A stretch of DNA of 64,000 nt, from assembly GCA_023393015.1 (NCBI GenBank), contig JAEWMY010000054.1, forward strand, positions 1-64,000, in the 5' to 3' direction. Source of the DNA: Spirochaetota bacterium. Lineage in GTDB: Bacteria > Spirochaetota > Spirochaetia > Treponematales > Treponemataceae. This document shows positions 23,826-35,580 of this stretch, one piece after another. A program made the translations under genes and the position numbers. Under the pieces are notes generated by a model. That model did no database searches. It saw only the letters and a program-made list of their open reading frames with translations, and was not told the DNA's origin. Within the stretch, counting starts at the first letter, position 1. Each line of letters opens with the position of its first letter.

Positions 23826-26318
23826 ATGCGCACAAAAAACGTTGTTCTTCTGTTGCTTTTTTCGCTCGTCCTTTCGGGAACGCTTTTTTCCCAGACGGGC
23901 GGAGAGTGGTACCAGGACAAACCCATCCGGCAAATAACCTTTGAGGGCCTGCGAAGCGTCGACAAGAGCGAACTCAACGGACTGTTCGGTTCGTACGTCG
24001 GCAAGCCTTTCAGCGACGAACGATACTGGGAAATACTGCAGAAGCTCTACGCGCTCGAATACTTCGACGACATCGCCCCGGTGGCGTTACCCGGCGATCC
24101 CGACAAAAAGACCGTCCTCCTTCAGTTCACCGTGAAGGAAAAGCCGATCGTCAGGCGCATCGTCTTCCTGGGCAACAAGCAGATACGCGCCTCCGAGTTG
24201 CTCGAGAGGATTTCCCTGAAGCAGGGAGACATATTCAACGAGCTCAAGTCCCGCATGGACGAACGCGCGGTACGTGAGCATTACCTTACCAAGGGATTCG
24301 CCTCGTCCCGCGTAACGGTCTCGCAAGTCGTGAACGCCGACAAGTCGATAAACCTCACGTTTACCGTTGAGGAAGGGAAAAAGACGGTCGTCTCCTCGAT
24401 AAACTTCGAGGGAAACCGGAACATCTCCTCAAAGACGCTGAAAGGCGCCTTGTCCCTCAAGGAGGCGAAGCTTTTCAGCAAGGGCATCTTTACCGAGAGC
24501 ATGCTCGAGGCCGACAAGGCCGCGTTGCGGGACTACTATACCGAGCGGGGATACGTCGACGTCTCGATCGAGAACGTCTTGCGCGAGATCGACTCCGAGT
24601 CCGATCCGGAGGAAAACCGCCTCAAGCTCACGTTCGTCGTCAAGGAAGGGGACGTGTTCACCTACGGGGGAACGACCCTCTCCGGAAACCGTATCTTCTC
24701 CAACGAGGAACTTCTCTCCAAGATTCGCCTTTCCGAGGGCGACGTGATGAACCTCAACCGGTATAACCGCGGCTATCAAGCCCTTCTCGACGTGTATTTC
24801 GAAAACGGGTATACGGCGAACTACATAAACAAGACCGAGACCCGCGACAACGAGCGAAAGCGCATCTCGTATTCGATCGTGATCGTGGAAAACGACCGAA
24901 GCCATATCCAGAACATCATCATCCGCGGAAACACGAAGACGAAGGATTACGTCATCGCGCGCGAATTCGCCATCGAAGAGGGCGATATCTTCTCGAAGAC
25001 CAAGCTCATCAGCAGTATCCGGAACCTCTATAACCTCCGGTATTTTTCGACCGTAACGCCCGACGTTGTCCAGGGTTCTGAGCAGAACCTCGTCGACGTC
25101 ATCGTCAACGTCGAGGAACAATCGACGGCTTCCATACAGTTCGGCGTGACCTTCTCCGGCGTGACGGACTCCGAGACGTTCCCGCTTTCGGTGTTCTTGC
25201 AATGGCAAGACACGAACTTCAAGGGTCTCGGCAAGACGGTTTCCGCGAACGTCACTGCGTCGACGGACACACAGAGCCTGACGCTCGGATATACGGAGAA
25301 CTGGTTTTTGGGCTCTCCCCTGTCGGTCAGCTTCAACCTTTCGATAGCGCACAAGTACCTGTACGCGTATCAGGATTCGCTGTATCCGATATTCGACGAC
25401 GACTATTTCAACGAATACGGCATGGTTCCCGATCCGTTTACCTCCTACGAGGAATACGAGAACGCCTCGTCGCTCGATCCCTCGTACCGCATGAAGTACG
25501 AGCAGTGGAAATACGGGCTCGGCATCTCGACCGGATACCGGTGGCTTCCCCGTCTGGCCATCGTGACCCTGCGCGGGGGACTCAATTTCTCCGTGATGCA
25601 GAACTACTATGACTCCCAGATTTATCGTCCCGCCGACCGCGGAATCCGCGACAAGCACGGCGAGTGGTCCTGGGGCAACAGCGTCTGGACGCGCCTTTCG
25701 CTCGACCACCGCGACATTAACTTCGACCCGTCGACCGGTTGGTTCGCGAGTCAGCAGATTACCCTCAACGGCATAATCCCGACGATCGAGTCGGAGTATT
25801 ACCTCAAGTTCGAGACAAAGCTCGAGAAGTACTTCACGCTGGTCGACTATCCCCTTTTCGAAACCTGGAACCTGAAGGTCGTGCTCGCCGGATTTACCAC
25901 CGTGGCCCTTCAGACTCCGATAGCCGACAGCACGATTACGGAGTCAAGCAAGCTGTTCATCGACGGCATGTTCAACGGCCGAGGATGGATCGACCTGTAT
26001 TCGAAGTCGTCCCTTCGCGGAAACGCTATGCTCAGCCACACGCTCGAGCTGCGTTCGCCGATCGCGCCGGGAATCCTGTCGCTCGATTTCTTCTTCGACG
26101 CCGTGGCGATCAAGGACACGCCGTCCGACCTGGCGAACCTGAAGCTCGACGACTATTACATGAGTTTCGGACCCGGTTTGCGCTTCTCGATCCAGCAGTT
26201 TCCGCTCAGGCTCCTTTTCGCCAACACCTTCAGGATCATCGACGGCGAAGTGGAATGGTCGGACGGGTCGGGACCGAACTGGCAATTCGTGCTTTCGTTC
26301 AACATAGCGAACCTGTAA
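23826..26318 (+). CDS. bamA: Outer-membrane protein assembly factor BamA
   Basis: Omp85 protein that folds and inserts outer-membrane barrels. Signal peptide at residues 1-22 (cleavage near LFS-Q). Five POTRA-like units can be followed from IRQITFEGLRSVDKSEL, through VRRIVFLGNKQIRASEL, VSSINFEGNRNISSKTL and FTYGGTTLSGNRIFSNEEL, to IQNIIIRGNTKTKDYVI, ending about residue 430. The C-terminal half is the 16-stranded barrel, with DHRDINFDPSTGWFASQQ and the FGPGLRFSIQQFPLRLLFA block near the end. Length 830 residues is normal. The last residue is leucine rather than the usual Phe or Trp. Followed by skp after 19 bases. Confidence 0.97.
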   Translation: MRTKNVVLLLLFSLVLSGTLFSQTGGEWYQDKPIRQITFEGLRSVDKSELNGLFGSYVGKPFSDERYWEILQKLYALEYFDDIAPVALPGDPDKKTVLLQFTVKEKPIVRRIVFLGNKQIRASELLERISLKQGDIFNELKSRMDERAVREHYLTKGFASSRVTVSQVVNADKSINLTFTVEEGKKTVVSSINFEGNRNISSKTLKGALSLKEAKLFSKGIFTESMLEADKAALRDYYTERGYVDVSIENVLREIDSESDPEENRLKLTFVVKEGDVFTYGGTTLSGNRIFSNEELLSKIRLSEGDVMNLNRYNRGYQALLDVYFENGYTANYINKTETRDNERKRISYSIVIVENDRSHIQNIIIRGNTKTKDYVIAREFAIEEGDIFSKTKLISSIRNLYNLRYFSTVTPDVVQGSEQNLVDVIVNVEEQSTASIQFGVTFSGVTDSETFPLSVFLQWQDTNFKGLGKTVSANVTASTDTQSLTLGYTENWFLGSPLSVSFNLSIAHKYLYAYQDSLYPIFDDDYFNEYGMVPDPFTSYEEYENASSLDPSYRMKYEQWKYGLGISTGYRWLPRLAIVTLRGGLNFSVMQNYYDSQIYRPADRGIRDKHGEWSWGNSVWTRLSLDHRDINFDPSTGWFASQQITLNGIIPTIESEYYLKFETKLEKYFTLVDYPLFETWNLKVVLAGFTTVALQTPIADSTITESSKLFIDGMFNGRGWIDLYSKSSLRGNAMLSHTLELRSPIAPGILSLDFFFDAVAIKDTPSDLANLKLDDYYMSFGPGLRFSIQQFPLRLLFANTFRIIDGEVEWSDGSGPNWQFVLSFNIANL

Positions 26319-26337
26319 CGGGGAGAGGGGATACTTC

Positions 26338-26865
26338 ATGAATAAGCGAGTTGTTTTATTGGCTTTGACGGCGTGTTTGATGGCGGGCGTTCCCGCGTTT
26401 TCGCAACAGATAACGAAATTCGCGGTTATCGACACGTCGCGAATTTACACAACCTTCTACCGCGACTCCAGAAGCGTCAGGGAATACGAGTCGAAAAAGG
26501 CGCAGTACCAGGGCGAAATGAAGAGGATGAGCGAGGATATCAAGGCCCTGCGACAGCAAAAGGTCGACGCGGAATCCTCTGGCGACGCGTCGAAGGTATC
26601 GCGCCTCGAGGCCGATATCGCGTCGCGGACCAACAACCTTCTCGAGTACTCGAAGGTGAAAAACGCCGAGCTCGATCAACTGAAAAAGCGTCTGGTCACC
26701 GACGATACGTTTTACTCGATGCTCTACGAGGAGATCAGGACCATCGGAGAAGCCGACGGTTACAGCATGGTGTTGAGCCTTCAGGAAGGCAATTCGATCA
26801 TCTGGTACAGCCCCACCGTCGACATTACCGACAAGGTCATCAAAAGCATGACGAACCGTCGTTAG
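26338..26865 (+). CDS. skp: Skp/OmpH periplasmic chaperone
   Basis: Periplasmic holdase for outer-membrane proteins on their way to BamA. Signal peptide MNKRVVLLALTACLMAG with cleavage near AFS-Q, then FAVIDTSRIYTTFYRDS (the family's first strand and helix) and a long charged coiled-coil segment (about residues 45-125) that forms the tentacles. Length 175 residues is typical. It lies between bamA and mutS, as in other spirochaetes. Confidence 0.92.
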   Translation: MNKRVVLLALTACLMAGVPAFSQQITKFAVIDTSRIYTTFYRDSRSVREYESKKAQYQGEMKRMSEDIKALRQQKVDAESSGDASKVSRLEADIASRTNNLLEYSKVKNAELDQLKKRLVTDDTFYSMLYEEIRTIGEADGYSMVLSLQEGNSIIWYSPTVDITDKVIKSMTNRR

Positions 26866-26883
26866 CCGAAACGGGGAGCGACG

Positions 26884-29523
26884 GTGTCTGAGTCCACGCC
26901 CATGATGAACCAATATCTCGGAATAAAGGAACAGTATCGCGACGCGGTACTGTTCTTTCGTCTGGGCGATTTCTACGAGATGTTCAACGAGGACGCCCTC
27001 GAGGTCAGTCGCCTCCTGAACCTCACGCTCACGCATCGCGGCGGCTCTCCGATGTGCGGGGTGCCGTATCACGCATCGCGCGTATACATCGCGAGGCTCC
27101 TGCGAGCCGGAAAGAAAATTGCCATATGCGAGCAAATGACGATACCGGGACCCGGGAAAGGGCTCGCCGAACGCAAGGTAGTCGAGGTTCTCACGCCGGG
27201 AACGGTAGTCGACGAGGATTACCTTGACCGGTCGGCGAATAATTATCTCGCGGCCCTGACGTACGCGCGATCCCGCGGGGGCGTTTTCCTTTCGTTCGCG
27301 TACATCGACGTTTCGACGGGCGAATTCGCGGTTACCTCGTTTCCCGAGGACGATTCTCCCTCGCGCGTCAGGAAGGAACTCGGCCGCGTCCGCCCGAGCG
27401 AGATACTCCTGCAACTGTCGCTCGTGGAGGGCAACGAGGCCGTCGCCGAAGCCTTGTCCGAGTATCCCTCGGTCGTACAGAACAAATTCCCCGATTGGAG
27501 CGTAAACGCGGAATTGGCGCGGAAGCGGCTGTGCGCGCTGTTCGGGACCGAGTCGCTCGTGGCATTCTCTCTCGGTGACGATTCCCCCGAGCTTTCGGCG
27601 GCTGGACTTCTCGTAGAATACCTCGGGCGAACCGCCGGATCGACGCTCGCGCACGTGCGCGGCATCAACGTCTACGGCGAGGATGAATGCGTGCAAATCG
27701 ACGATTCGACGCGGAAAAACCTCGAGTTGGAACGGAATCTCAGGGATTCGACGGTCTCGTACACCCTGCTCGAGACGATCGACCATACGAGAACTTCCAT
27801 GGGCTCGAGGCTTCTCAGGAAATGGATCGTATCCCCGCTCGTGGACCTGTCGCGTATCGAAGGTCGCCTCGACTCCGTAACCTTCTTGTACAAGGAGCAG
27901 CGCGTCCTCGCGGCGGTTCGCGACGCCCTCTCCGGTATTCTCGACATAGAACGGCTCGCGGCGCGCGTGGCGATGGATCGCGCGCACGCCAAGGATCTCG
28001 TCGCGATCAGGCAAAGCCTCTCGGGCGTCATGGACCTCGCGCGGCTTCTTGGCGAAAAAAACGCCCCGGCGGACCTCGTTCCTTCGGGATCAACCGACGG
28101 AATACGGGTTTTGAGGGAAACCCTCGAAGCGGCCTTGCTCGACGACTGCCCCGTCGTCCTTAACGAAGGCGGCATGATACGGCCGGGTTGGTCGGAGAAA
28201 CTCGACGAGCTCACCTCCCTGCGCGACAACTCGAACGCGGTGCTGACGACGTACCTCGAGCAGGAGCGGGAGAAGACCGGAATCGGGAACCTGAGGATCA
28301 AGTATACCAGGATGCTCGGCTACTACCTCGAGGTGACGAAGGGAAACCTCCAGTCCGTACCGTCGCATTTCATCCGGCGAAGGTCGCTCGCCAACGGAGA
28401 CAGGTATACGACCGATCGTCTTGTCGAGCTCGAGACGGAACTGAACGGCGTCGAGGCGAGAATCGTGGAATGCGAACGTGAGCTCTTCCTGGAAATACGG
28501 TCCGTCGTCGCGAGGCAATTACCGCTTCTGGCGGATGTCGCGGCCGTTATCGCGAGGCTGGACGCCGTTCAGTCATACGCCCACGCCGCGACGGCGCACG
28601 GATGGGTCCGACCGGATTTCGCCGCCGACGGATCCATGGAGATCGAGGAAGGACGGCATCCCGTCGTCGAGGCGCACCTTCCGCGCGGTTCGTTCATACC
28701 GAACGGCATACGGCTTTCGTCGGCGGAAGGTTCCGGCGATCCGTCATTCGCCCTGATAACGGGACCGAACATGGCGGGAAAAAGCACGTTTCTCAGGCAA
28801 ACCGCGCTCATCGTCCTCATGGCCCAGGCCGGTTCGTACGTCCCCGCGGCAAAGGCGCTTCTCTCTCCCGTCGACAGGGTTTTTTGCCGGGTAGGGGCTT
28901 CCGACAACCTCGCGCGCGGAGAGTCCACCTTCCTTGTCGAAATGACGGAGACCGCGCATATCCTCAGATCGGCGACGAAGGACAGTCTCGTGATTATGGA
29001 CGAGGTCGGCAGGGGCACGTCGACGGAAGACGGCCTTTCGCTCGCCGCGGCCATCCTCGAGCATCTGCTGGAAAAAACGGGCGCGAAGACGCTTTTCGCT
29101 ACGCACTATCACGAACTTTCCAGGATATCCCGCCCCCATCTCGAGAACTTTTGCCTGGACGTCCTCGAAAGCGAAGGGGACGTCGTTTTCCTCAAGCGAT
29201 TGAAACGGGGAGCCTCAGCAAACTCCTACGGAATTCACGTCGCGCGACTCGCGGGGGTCCCCCAATCGGTACTCGATCGCGCGCGGGAGCTTTTGGCGAC
29301 GTTCGCGACCTCCCCCCTCAGGGAGGCCGACTCTACAACCGGCGCGTCGGAGGCATCGACAAGCGACGACGACAGGCGGAGAAACAACTCCGGTCTTCAA
29401 TTATTCCCCGAAGAGGAACTCGTTCTCGACGAGCTTCTTTCGATCGACGTGGACAGACTTGCCCCTATCGACGCGCTATCGACGATTAATCGCTGGAAAA
29501 AAGCCCTGTTTCCGGCGCGTTAA
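26884..29523 (+). CDS. mutS: DNA mismatch repair protein MutS
   Basis: Recognises mismatches and recruits MutL. The mismatch-binding domain begins early with the FYEMFNEDA block (Phe-X-Glu motif: F31 Y32 E33 region). The ATPase domain has Walker A GPNMAGKST at 627-635, the VGASDNLARGESTF signature, MDEVGRGTSTEDG and TLFATHYHELSR. Length 879 residues is normal. Start is GTG 26884 after GGGGAG; the next ATG is eight codons in. It follows skp after 18 bases, probably one transcript with bamA-skp. Confidence 0.97.
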   Translation: MSESTPMMNQYLGIKEQYRDAVLFFRLGDFYEMFNEDALEVSRLLNLTLTHRGGSPMCGVPYHASRVYIARLLRAGKKIAICEQMTIPGPGKGLAERKVVEVLTPGTVVDEDYLDRSANNYLAALTYARSRGGVFLSFAYIDVSTGEFAVTSFPEDDSPSRVRKELGRVRPSEILLQLSLVEGNEAVAEALSEYPSVVQNKFPDWSVNAELARKRLCALFGTESLVAFSLGDDSPELSAAGLLVEYLGRTAGSTLAHVRGINVYGEDECVQIDDSTRKNLELERNLRDSTVSYTLLETIDHTRTSMGSRLLRKWIVSPLVDLSRIEGRLDSVTFLYKEQRVLAAVRDALSGILDIERLAARVAMDRAHAKDLVAIRQSLSGVMDLARLLGEKNAPADLVPSGSTDGIRVLRETLEAALLDDCPVVLNEGGMIRPGWSEKLDELTSLRDNSNAVLTTYLEQEREKTGIGNLRIKYTRMLGYYLEVTKGNLQSVPSHFIRRRSLANGDRYTTDRLVELETELNGVEARIVECERELFLEIRSVVARQLPLLADVAAVIARLDAVQSYAHAATAHGWVRPDFAADGSMEIEEGRHPVVEAHLPRGSFIPNGIRLSSAEGSGDPSFALITGPNMAGKSTFLRQTALIVLMAQAGSYVPAAKALLSPVDRVFCRVGASDNLARGESTFLVEMTETAHILRSATKDSLVIMDEVGRGTSTEDGLSLAAAILEHLLEKTGAKTLFATHYHELSRISRPHLENFCLDVLESEGDVVFLKRLKRGASANSYGIHVARLAGVPQSVLDRARELLATFATSPLREADSTTGASEASTSDDDRRRNNSGLQLFPEEELVLDELLSIDVDRLAPIDALSTINRWKKALFPAR

Positions 29524-29558
29524 CGGCCACGAACCGACAAGCGGGCGAAGATACGTGC

Positions 29559-30293
29559 GTGAAAAAAATCATCCCCCTCGAGGCAATAGCGCGATGGTGC
29601 GGCGCTTACGTGGCCCCGCGCCGGTGCCTGGTTTGCGGAACGCCGGACGGATTCGCCCTGTGCGACGCCTGCCTCGACCGCCTCTTTTTGTCCGCGCTTC
29701 GCCGTCCGCGCCCTTTCGGGCGTTGCGATACGTGCGGGCGCCCGCTTATCTCCCTCAAGGGACTGTGTACCTCCTGCAAAAATACGGACGCCCTCGCCTC
29801 GGTTGACCGGGCCTTTCCTCTCTTTTCCTACTCGGGTTACGCCCCCTCGATAGTCGCCGAATGGAAAACGCGGGGAAACCGTTCCCTCTCGTGGGCGTTC
29901 GCCCGTTGTCTATCGGACGCTCTTGTGGAGTCGCTCGGTACGGGACCGACCGAGGGCGCGGTAGTACCGGTTCCGCCCAGGCCGGGAAAGATTCGCCGCA
30001 GGGGATGGGATCAGGTAGACGACCTTGCCCGGGCGCTCGAGAGGGGAGGATCGGTTCCTGTAACGAGATGCCTCGTACGGGACTCGGCGCATGAGCAAAA
30101 ACTCCTCGGACGCGAAGCGCGGGCGCATAACCTGCGCGGTTCGATACGCGTCAGGAAAGGCGCGGCGGTCCCGAAGCGTGCCGTCGTACTAGACGATCTG
30201 ATGACGACGGGGGCTACCATAAACGCCTGTGCCGTCGCCCTGCGCGAGGCGGGGTGCGCCGAAGTGTACGGCGTAACGCTTTTTTACGATTAG
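29559..30293 (+). CDS. comF: ComF family phosphoribosyltransferase-like protein
   Basis: ComF homologue (DNA uptake or, in many bacteria, an uncharacterised role). Two zinc-finger pairs are seen at the N terminus: C23/C26 with C35/C38, and C56/C59 with C70/C73. The C-terminal part is a PRTase fold with the PRPP loop VVLDDLMTTGAT at residues 209-220. Length 244 residues fits. Start GTG 29559, 35 bases after mutS. No other competence genes are in the window, so competence should not be assumed. Confidence 0.9.
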   Translation: MKKIIPLEAIARWCGAYVAPRRCLVCGTPDGFALCDACLDRLFLSALRRPRPFGRCDTCGRPLISLKGLCTSCKNTDALASVDRAFPLFSYSGYAPSIVAEWKTRGNRSLSWAFARCLSDALVESLGTGPTEGAVVPVPPRPGKIRRRGWDQVDDLARALERGGSVPVTRCLVRDSAHEQKLLGREARAHNLRGSIRVRKGAAVPKRAVVLDDLMTTGATINACAVALREAGCAEVYGVTLFYD

Positions 30294-30352
30294 CGGCTCG
30301 AGACGGCGGGGCGGCGGCCCGTGACTGGCAAGGTTCATCAAGGTACGCGCCC

Positions 30353-30381
30353 TTGACATTTGGCCCTCCCTATGGTAATTT
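30353..30381 (+). promoter_or_regulatory. Promoter of the rimP-nusA-infB operon
   Basis: A perfect TTGACA (30353-30358), a 17-base spacer and TAATTT (30376-30381) preceded by TGG (extended -10). Transcription would start near 30388, giving a leader of about 140 bases before rimP that contains a terminator-like hairpin. Confidence 0.75.
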
Positions 30382-30401
30382 TTCTAGTGAACATTTAATA
30401 T

Positions 30402-30440
30402 CTTGTAGCCTGCAAGGAGTCGTTCGAACGGCTCCTTTTT
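30402..30440 (+). terminator. Terminator-like hairpin in the nusA operon leader (possible attenuator)
   Basis: AGGAG (30415-30419) pairs with CTCCT (30432-30436), extended inward by TCG/CGG pairs around TTCGAA, and is followed by five T residues ending at 30440. It begins only about 27 bases after the predicted transcription start. A smaller upstream hairpin CTTGTA-GCC-TGCAAG (30402-30416) shares bases 30415-30416 with the terminator stem and could compete with it. The region 30441-30530 up to rimP shows no reading frame with a ribosome site. Confidence 0.65.
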
Positions 30441-30530
30441 CGTATACGGCCCGTCAGGGTCAATCTGAGCGGAGGCACGGAATCGCGGCGAACGCGGTCT
30501 CGTGCGACAGGGATAGGGAGTTTCTGGGCA

Positions 30531-30983
30531 GTGGAGTATATCGCGCCTGAAAACATCGCGTACCACGCGGATTGCGATCCGCTCGTTCGCGCGTTGGGAT
30601 TCAGCCTCGTCGAGTTGGTCGTCTTCAAGAGACAGTCGACGTGGCATGTCAAAATCGTCATAACCGCGCCTTCGGGCGTCGGGATATCCGATTGTTCGAA
30701 GGTTCATCGGGCCGTTCTTCCGCGCCTGGAGGCCGTTCTTTCATCGCAGGATATGCACGTCGAGGTCGCCTCTCCCGGCACGGACAGGGTTCTCAAGAAC
30801 GCGGCCGAATTCTCGGTGTTCGCGGGACGGAAGGTCAAGGTATGGGATACCGATCTTTCGGATTGGGTTCCCGGTACCGTCGTCTCGGCAGACGAGAAAT
30901 CCGTCACGCTGGATACCGAACAGGGGGAACGTACGTTCCCGTACCAGAAGATCGCGAAGGCAAAATTATCAGGAACGACGTAA
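30531..30983 (+). CDS. rimP: Ribosome maturation factor RimP
   Basis: Assists 30S subunit assembly. The 150-residue protein has the N-terminal alpha/beta domain with LGFSLVELVVFK and VKIVITAPSGVGISDCSKVHRAV, then the VASPGTDRVLKNAAEFSVFAGRKV segment and a C-terminal SH3-like barrel. This matches RimP in length and order. Start GTG 30531, with AGGGAG ten bases before. First gene of the classical rimP-nusA-infB-rbfA-truB cluster. Confidence 0.93.
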   Translation: MEYIAPENIAYHADCDPLVRALGFSLVELVVFKRQSTWHVKIVITAPSGVGISDCSKVHRAVLPRLEAVLSSQDMHVEVASPGTDRVLKNAAEFSVFAGRKVKVWDTDLSDWVPGTVVSADEKSVTLDTEQGERTFPYQKIAKAKLSGTT

Positions 30984-31012
30984 CGTCGTTCGAGGCAGAG
31001 AAGGAGTTTTTC

Positions 31013-32488
31013 ATGTCCGCAGAAATGGCAGAAGCGATACGCCAGCTCGTTCAAGAAAAAGGAATCGACGAGGACCTCGTCTTCAGGATGATCGAAGATA
31101 CGCTCAAGGCGGCTTACAAGAGAAAATTCGGCGCGAACGACAATGCCGTCGTGACCTTTAACGAGCAGCATACCGACGTCTCGATCTATTCCAGGAAGAC
31201 GATCGTCGACGGCGTATACAATCCCGTTATCGAAATCGAGCTCGAGGAAGCGCTTGAGCTCGATCCCGAGTGCGAGATAGGCGACGAACTGCTTATCGAG
31301 GTGGACCCCAAGGAGTTCGACAGGATCTCGGTGCAGTCGGCGAAACAGACCGCGCATCAGTCGATCAGGGACATACAGAAGGACAGCCTCTACTCCGAGT
31401 ACAAGGACAAGGTCGGCGAGATCATAATCGGCTACTACCAGCGCGAACGCAACGGGAACATCTACGTCGACCTCGGAAAGGTCGAGGGAATACTTCCTAG
31501 GAAGTTCCAGTCGCCGCGCGAGACCTATCGTCAGAACGACCGCATCAAGGCCTACATAACCGAGGTCAAGAAAACCCCGTCAGGGCTTCAGATCGTCCTT
31601 TCGCGAACCGATCCCGATTTCGTCCGCCGCATCATGGAACTCGAGGTTCCCGAGATTTACGACAAGACGGTGGAGATTCACAAGATCGTCCGCGAGCCGG
31701 GGTACCGAACCAAGGTAGCCGTATACTCGAACCGGGAAGACGTCGATCCCGTCGGCGCGTGCGTCGGGCTCAAGGGTGTCCGCATTCAGGCCGTAATACG
31801 GGAGCTCGAAGGCGAGAAGATAGACATACTGAAGTACGACGAAAACCCGAGGACGTTCATACGAAACGCGCTTTCTCCGGCCGAGGTCAACGACGTAGTG
31901 GTCGTCGACGAAACGAAGCGTTCCGCGCTCGCGATCGTCGCGGAGCAGCAGTTCTCGCTCGCGATCGGCAAGCAGGGACTCAACGTCCGCCTGGCGAACC
32001 GTCTCGTGGATTGGAGTATCGACGTCAAGACCGACGAGCAATTCGCCGAGATGGACCTGTCGGCCGACTTCAGGAAGGCCGCGAACGACCTGTTCACGGA
32101 CGAGCCTCTTGACGGCGAAATCACGACGATCGCGGACCTTCCCGGCATTTCCGAGGAGCTTTTGGGAGTCCTGGGCAAGAACGGACTGACCCTCGTCGAG
32201 GAACTGCTAGCGCTCGACGAAGGACAAATCGCCGCGCTCGACGGAATGACGCCCGAGCTCGTCGCGTCCCTTAATTCGCTCATGAGCGAATCGGTCGAAG
32301 TCGTTCAGGACCCCGTCCCGGACGTTTCTCCCGAAGCGACAGCGGTCGGCGAAGCGGAAGGCGAGACTGCAACCGAAGAAGCAGAAGAATATGAGTGTCC
32401 GGAATGCGGAGCTCCCATAACGATCGATATGACAACGTGTCCCAATTGTGGTATTGGTCTCAGTTTTGAATTCGAGGACGAAGAATAG
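31013..32488 (+). CDS. nusA: Transcription factor NusA with C-terminal zinc ribbon
   Basis: RNA polymerase-binding pausing, termination and antitermination factor. Order: N-terminal polymerase-binding domain (1 to about 125), S1 domain (about 130-200, GNIYVDLGKVEGILPRK), KH1 and KH2 (about 225-345, GLKGVRIQAV and AIGKQGLNVRLA), then a helix-hairpin-helix-like domain (about 370-420). The acidic tail ends in a CPEC-X10-CPNC zinc ribbon with C462, C465, C476 and C479, which is not part of E. coli or Bacillus NusA. Length 491 residues. ATG 31013 is fixed by AAGGAG at 31001-31006; the open frame upstream is a shadow of rimP. Confidence 0.96.
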   Translation: MSAEMAEAIRQLVQEKGIDEDLVFRMIEDTLKAAYKRKFGANDNAVVTFNEQHTDVSIYSRKTIVDGVYNPVIEIELEEALELDPECEIGDELLIEVDPKEFDRISVQSAKQTAHQSIRDIQKDSLYSEYKDKVGEIIIGYYQRERNGNIYVDLGKVEGILPRKFQSPRETYRQNDRIKAYITEVKKTPSGLQIVLSRTDPDFVRRIMELEVPEIYDKTVEIHKIVREPGYRTKVAVYSNREDVDPVGACVGLKGVRIQAVIRELEGEKIDILKYDENPRTFIRNALSPAEVNDVVVVDETKRSALAIVAEQQFSLAIGKQGLNVRLANRLVDWSIDVKTDEQFAEMDLSADFRKAANDLFTDEPLDGEITTIADLPGISEELLGVLGKNGLTLVEELLALDEGQIAALDGMTPELVASLNSLMSESVEVVQDPVPDVSPEATAVGEAEGETATEEAEEYECPECGAPITIDMTTCPNCGIGLSFEFEDEE

Positions 32489-32495
32489 GATACCA

Positions 32496-35207
<2,712 letters not shown>

Positions 35208-35223
35208 TCCGCCGACCACGGTA

Positions 35224-35580
35224 ATGGCAGAACACAGGCTCGACAGGCTCGGAGAACAGATACGCGAGGAGATCGCGGCGATGATACTCGGAGGCAAGAT
35301 CAAGGATCCCCGGGTATCGTCGTTTCTCTCGATAACGAGGGTAGAGGTGTCGGGCGATCTCGGGTACGCCAAGGTGTACGTCTCCAGTTTCATGAACGAG
35401 AAGGAAACGAAACAGGGCGTGCGCGGACTCGAAAGCGCCGCCGGTTTCATCCAGTCCACGCTGGGCAAAAAGCTCAGACTCCGTCAGTTTCCCAAGCTTT
35501 CGTTCATTTTCGACGAGAGCATCCGGGAAGGCTTCGAGATGGTCAAGAAGATAGACGGACTCGACATCGGGAATGATTGA
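35224..35580 (+). CDS. rbfA: Ribosome-binding factor A
   Basis: Small KH-fold protein that binds 30S precursors during 16S rRNA maturation. The 118 residues include the starting RLDRLGEQIREEIAAMILGG, DPRVSSFLSITRVEVSGDLGYAKVYVS and LRQFPKLSFIFDESI, typical of the family. It lies 16 bases after infB and overlaps truB by eight bases. Confidence 0.95.
   Translation: MAEHRLDRLGEQIREEIAAMILGGKIKDPRVSSFLSITRVEVSGDLGYAKVYVSSFMNEKETKQGVRGLESAAGFIQSTLGKKLRLRQFPKLSFIFDESIREGFEMVKKIDGLDIGND

Noticed and set aside
26356..28014. A 552-codon minus-strand frame across skp and mutS
   Set aside because: It lies fully antisense to two confident genes and resembles other GC-rich shadow frames of this window.
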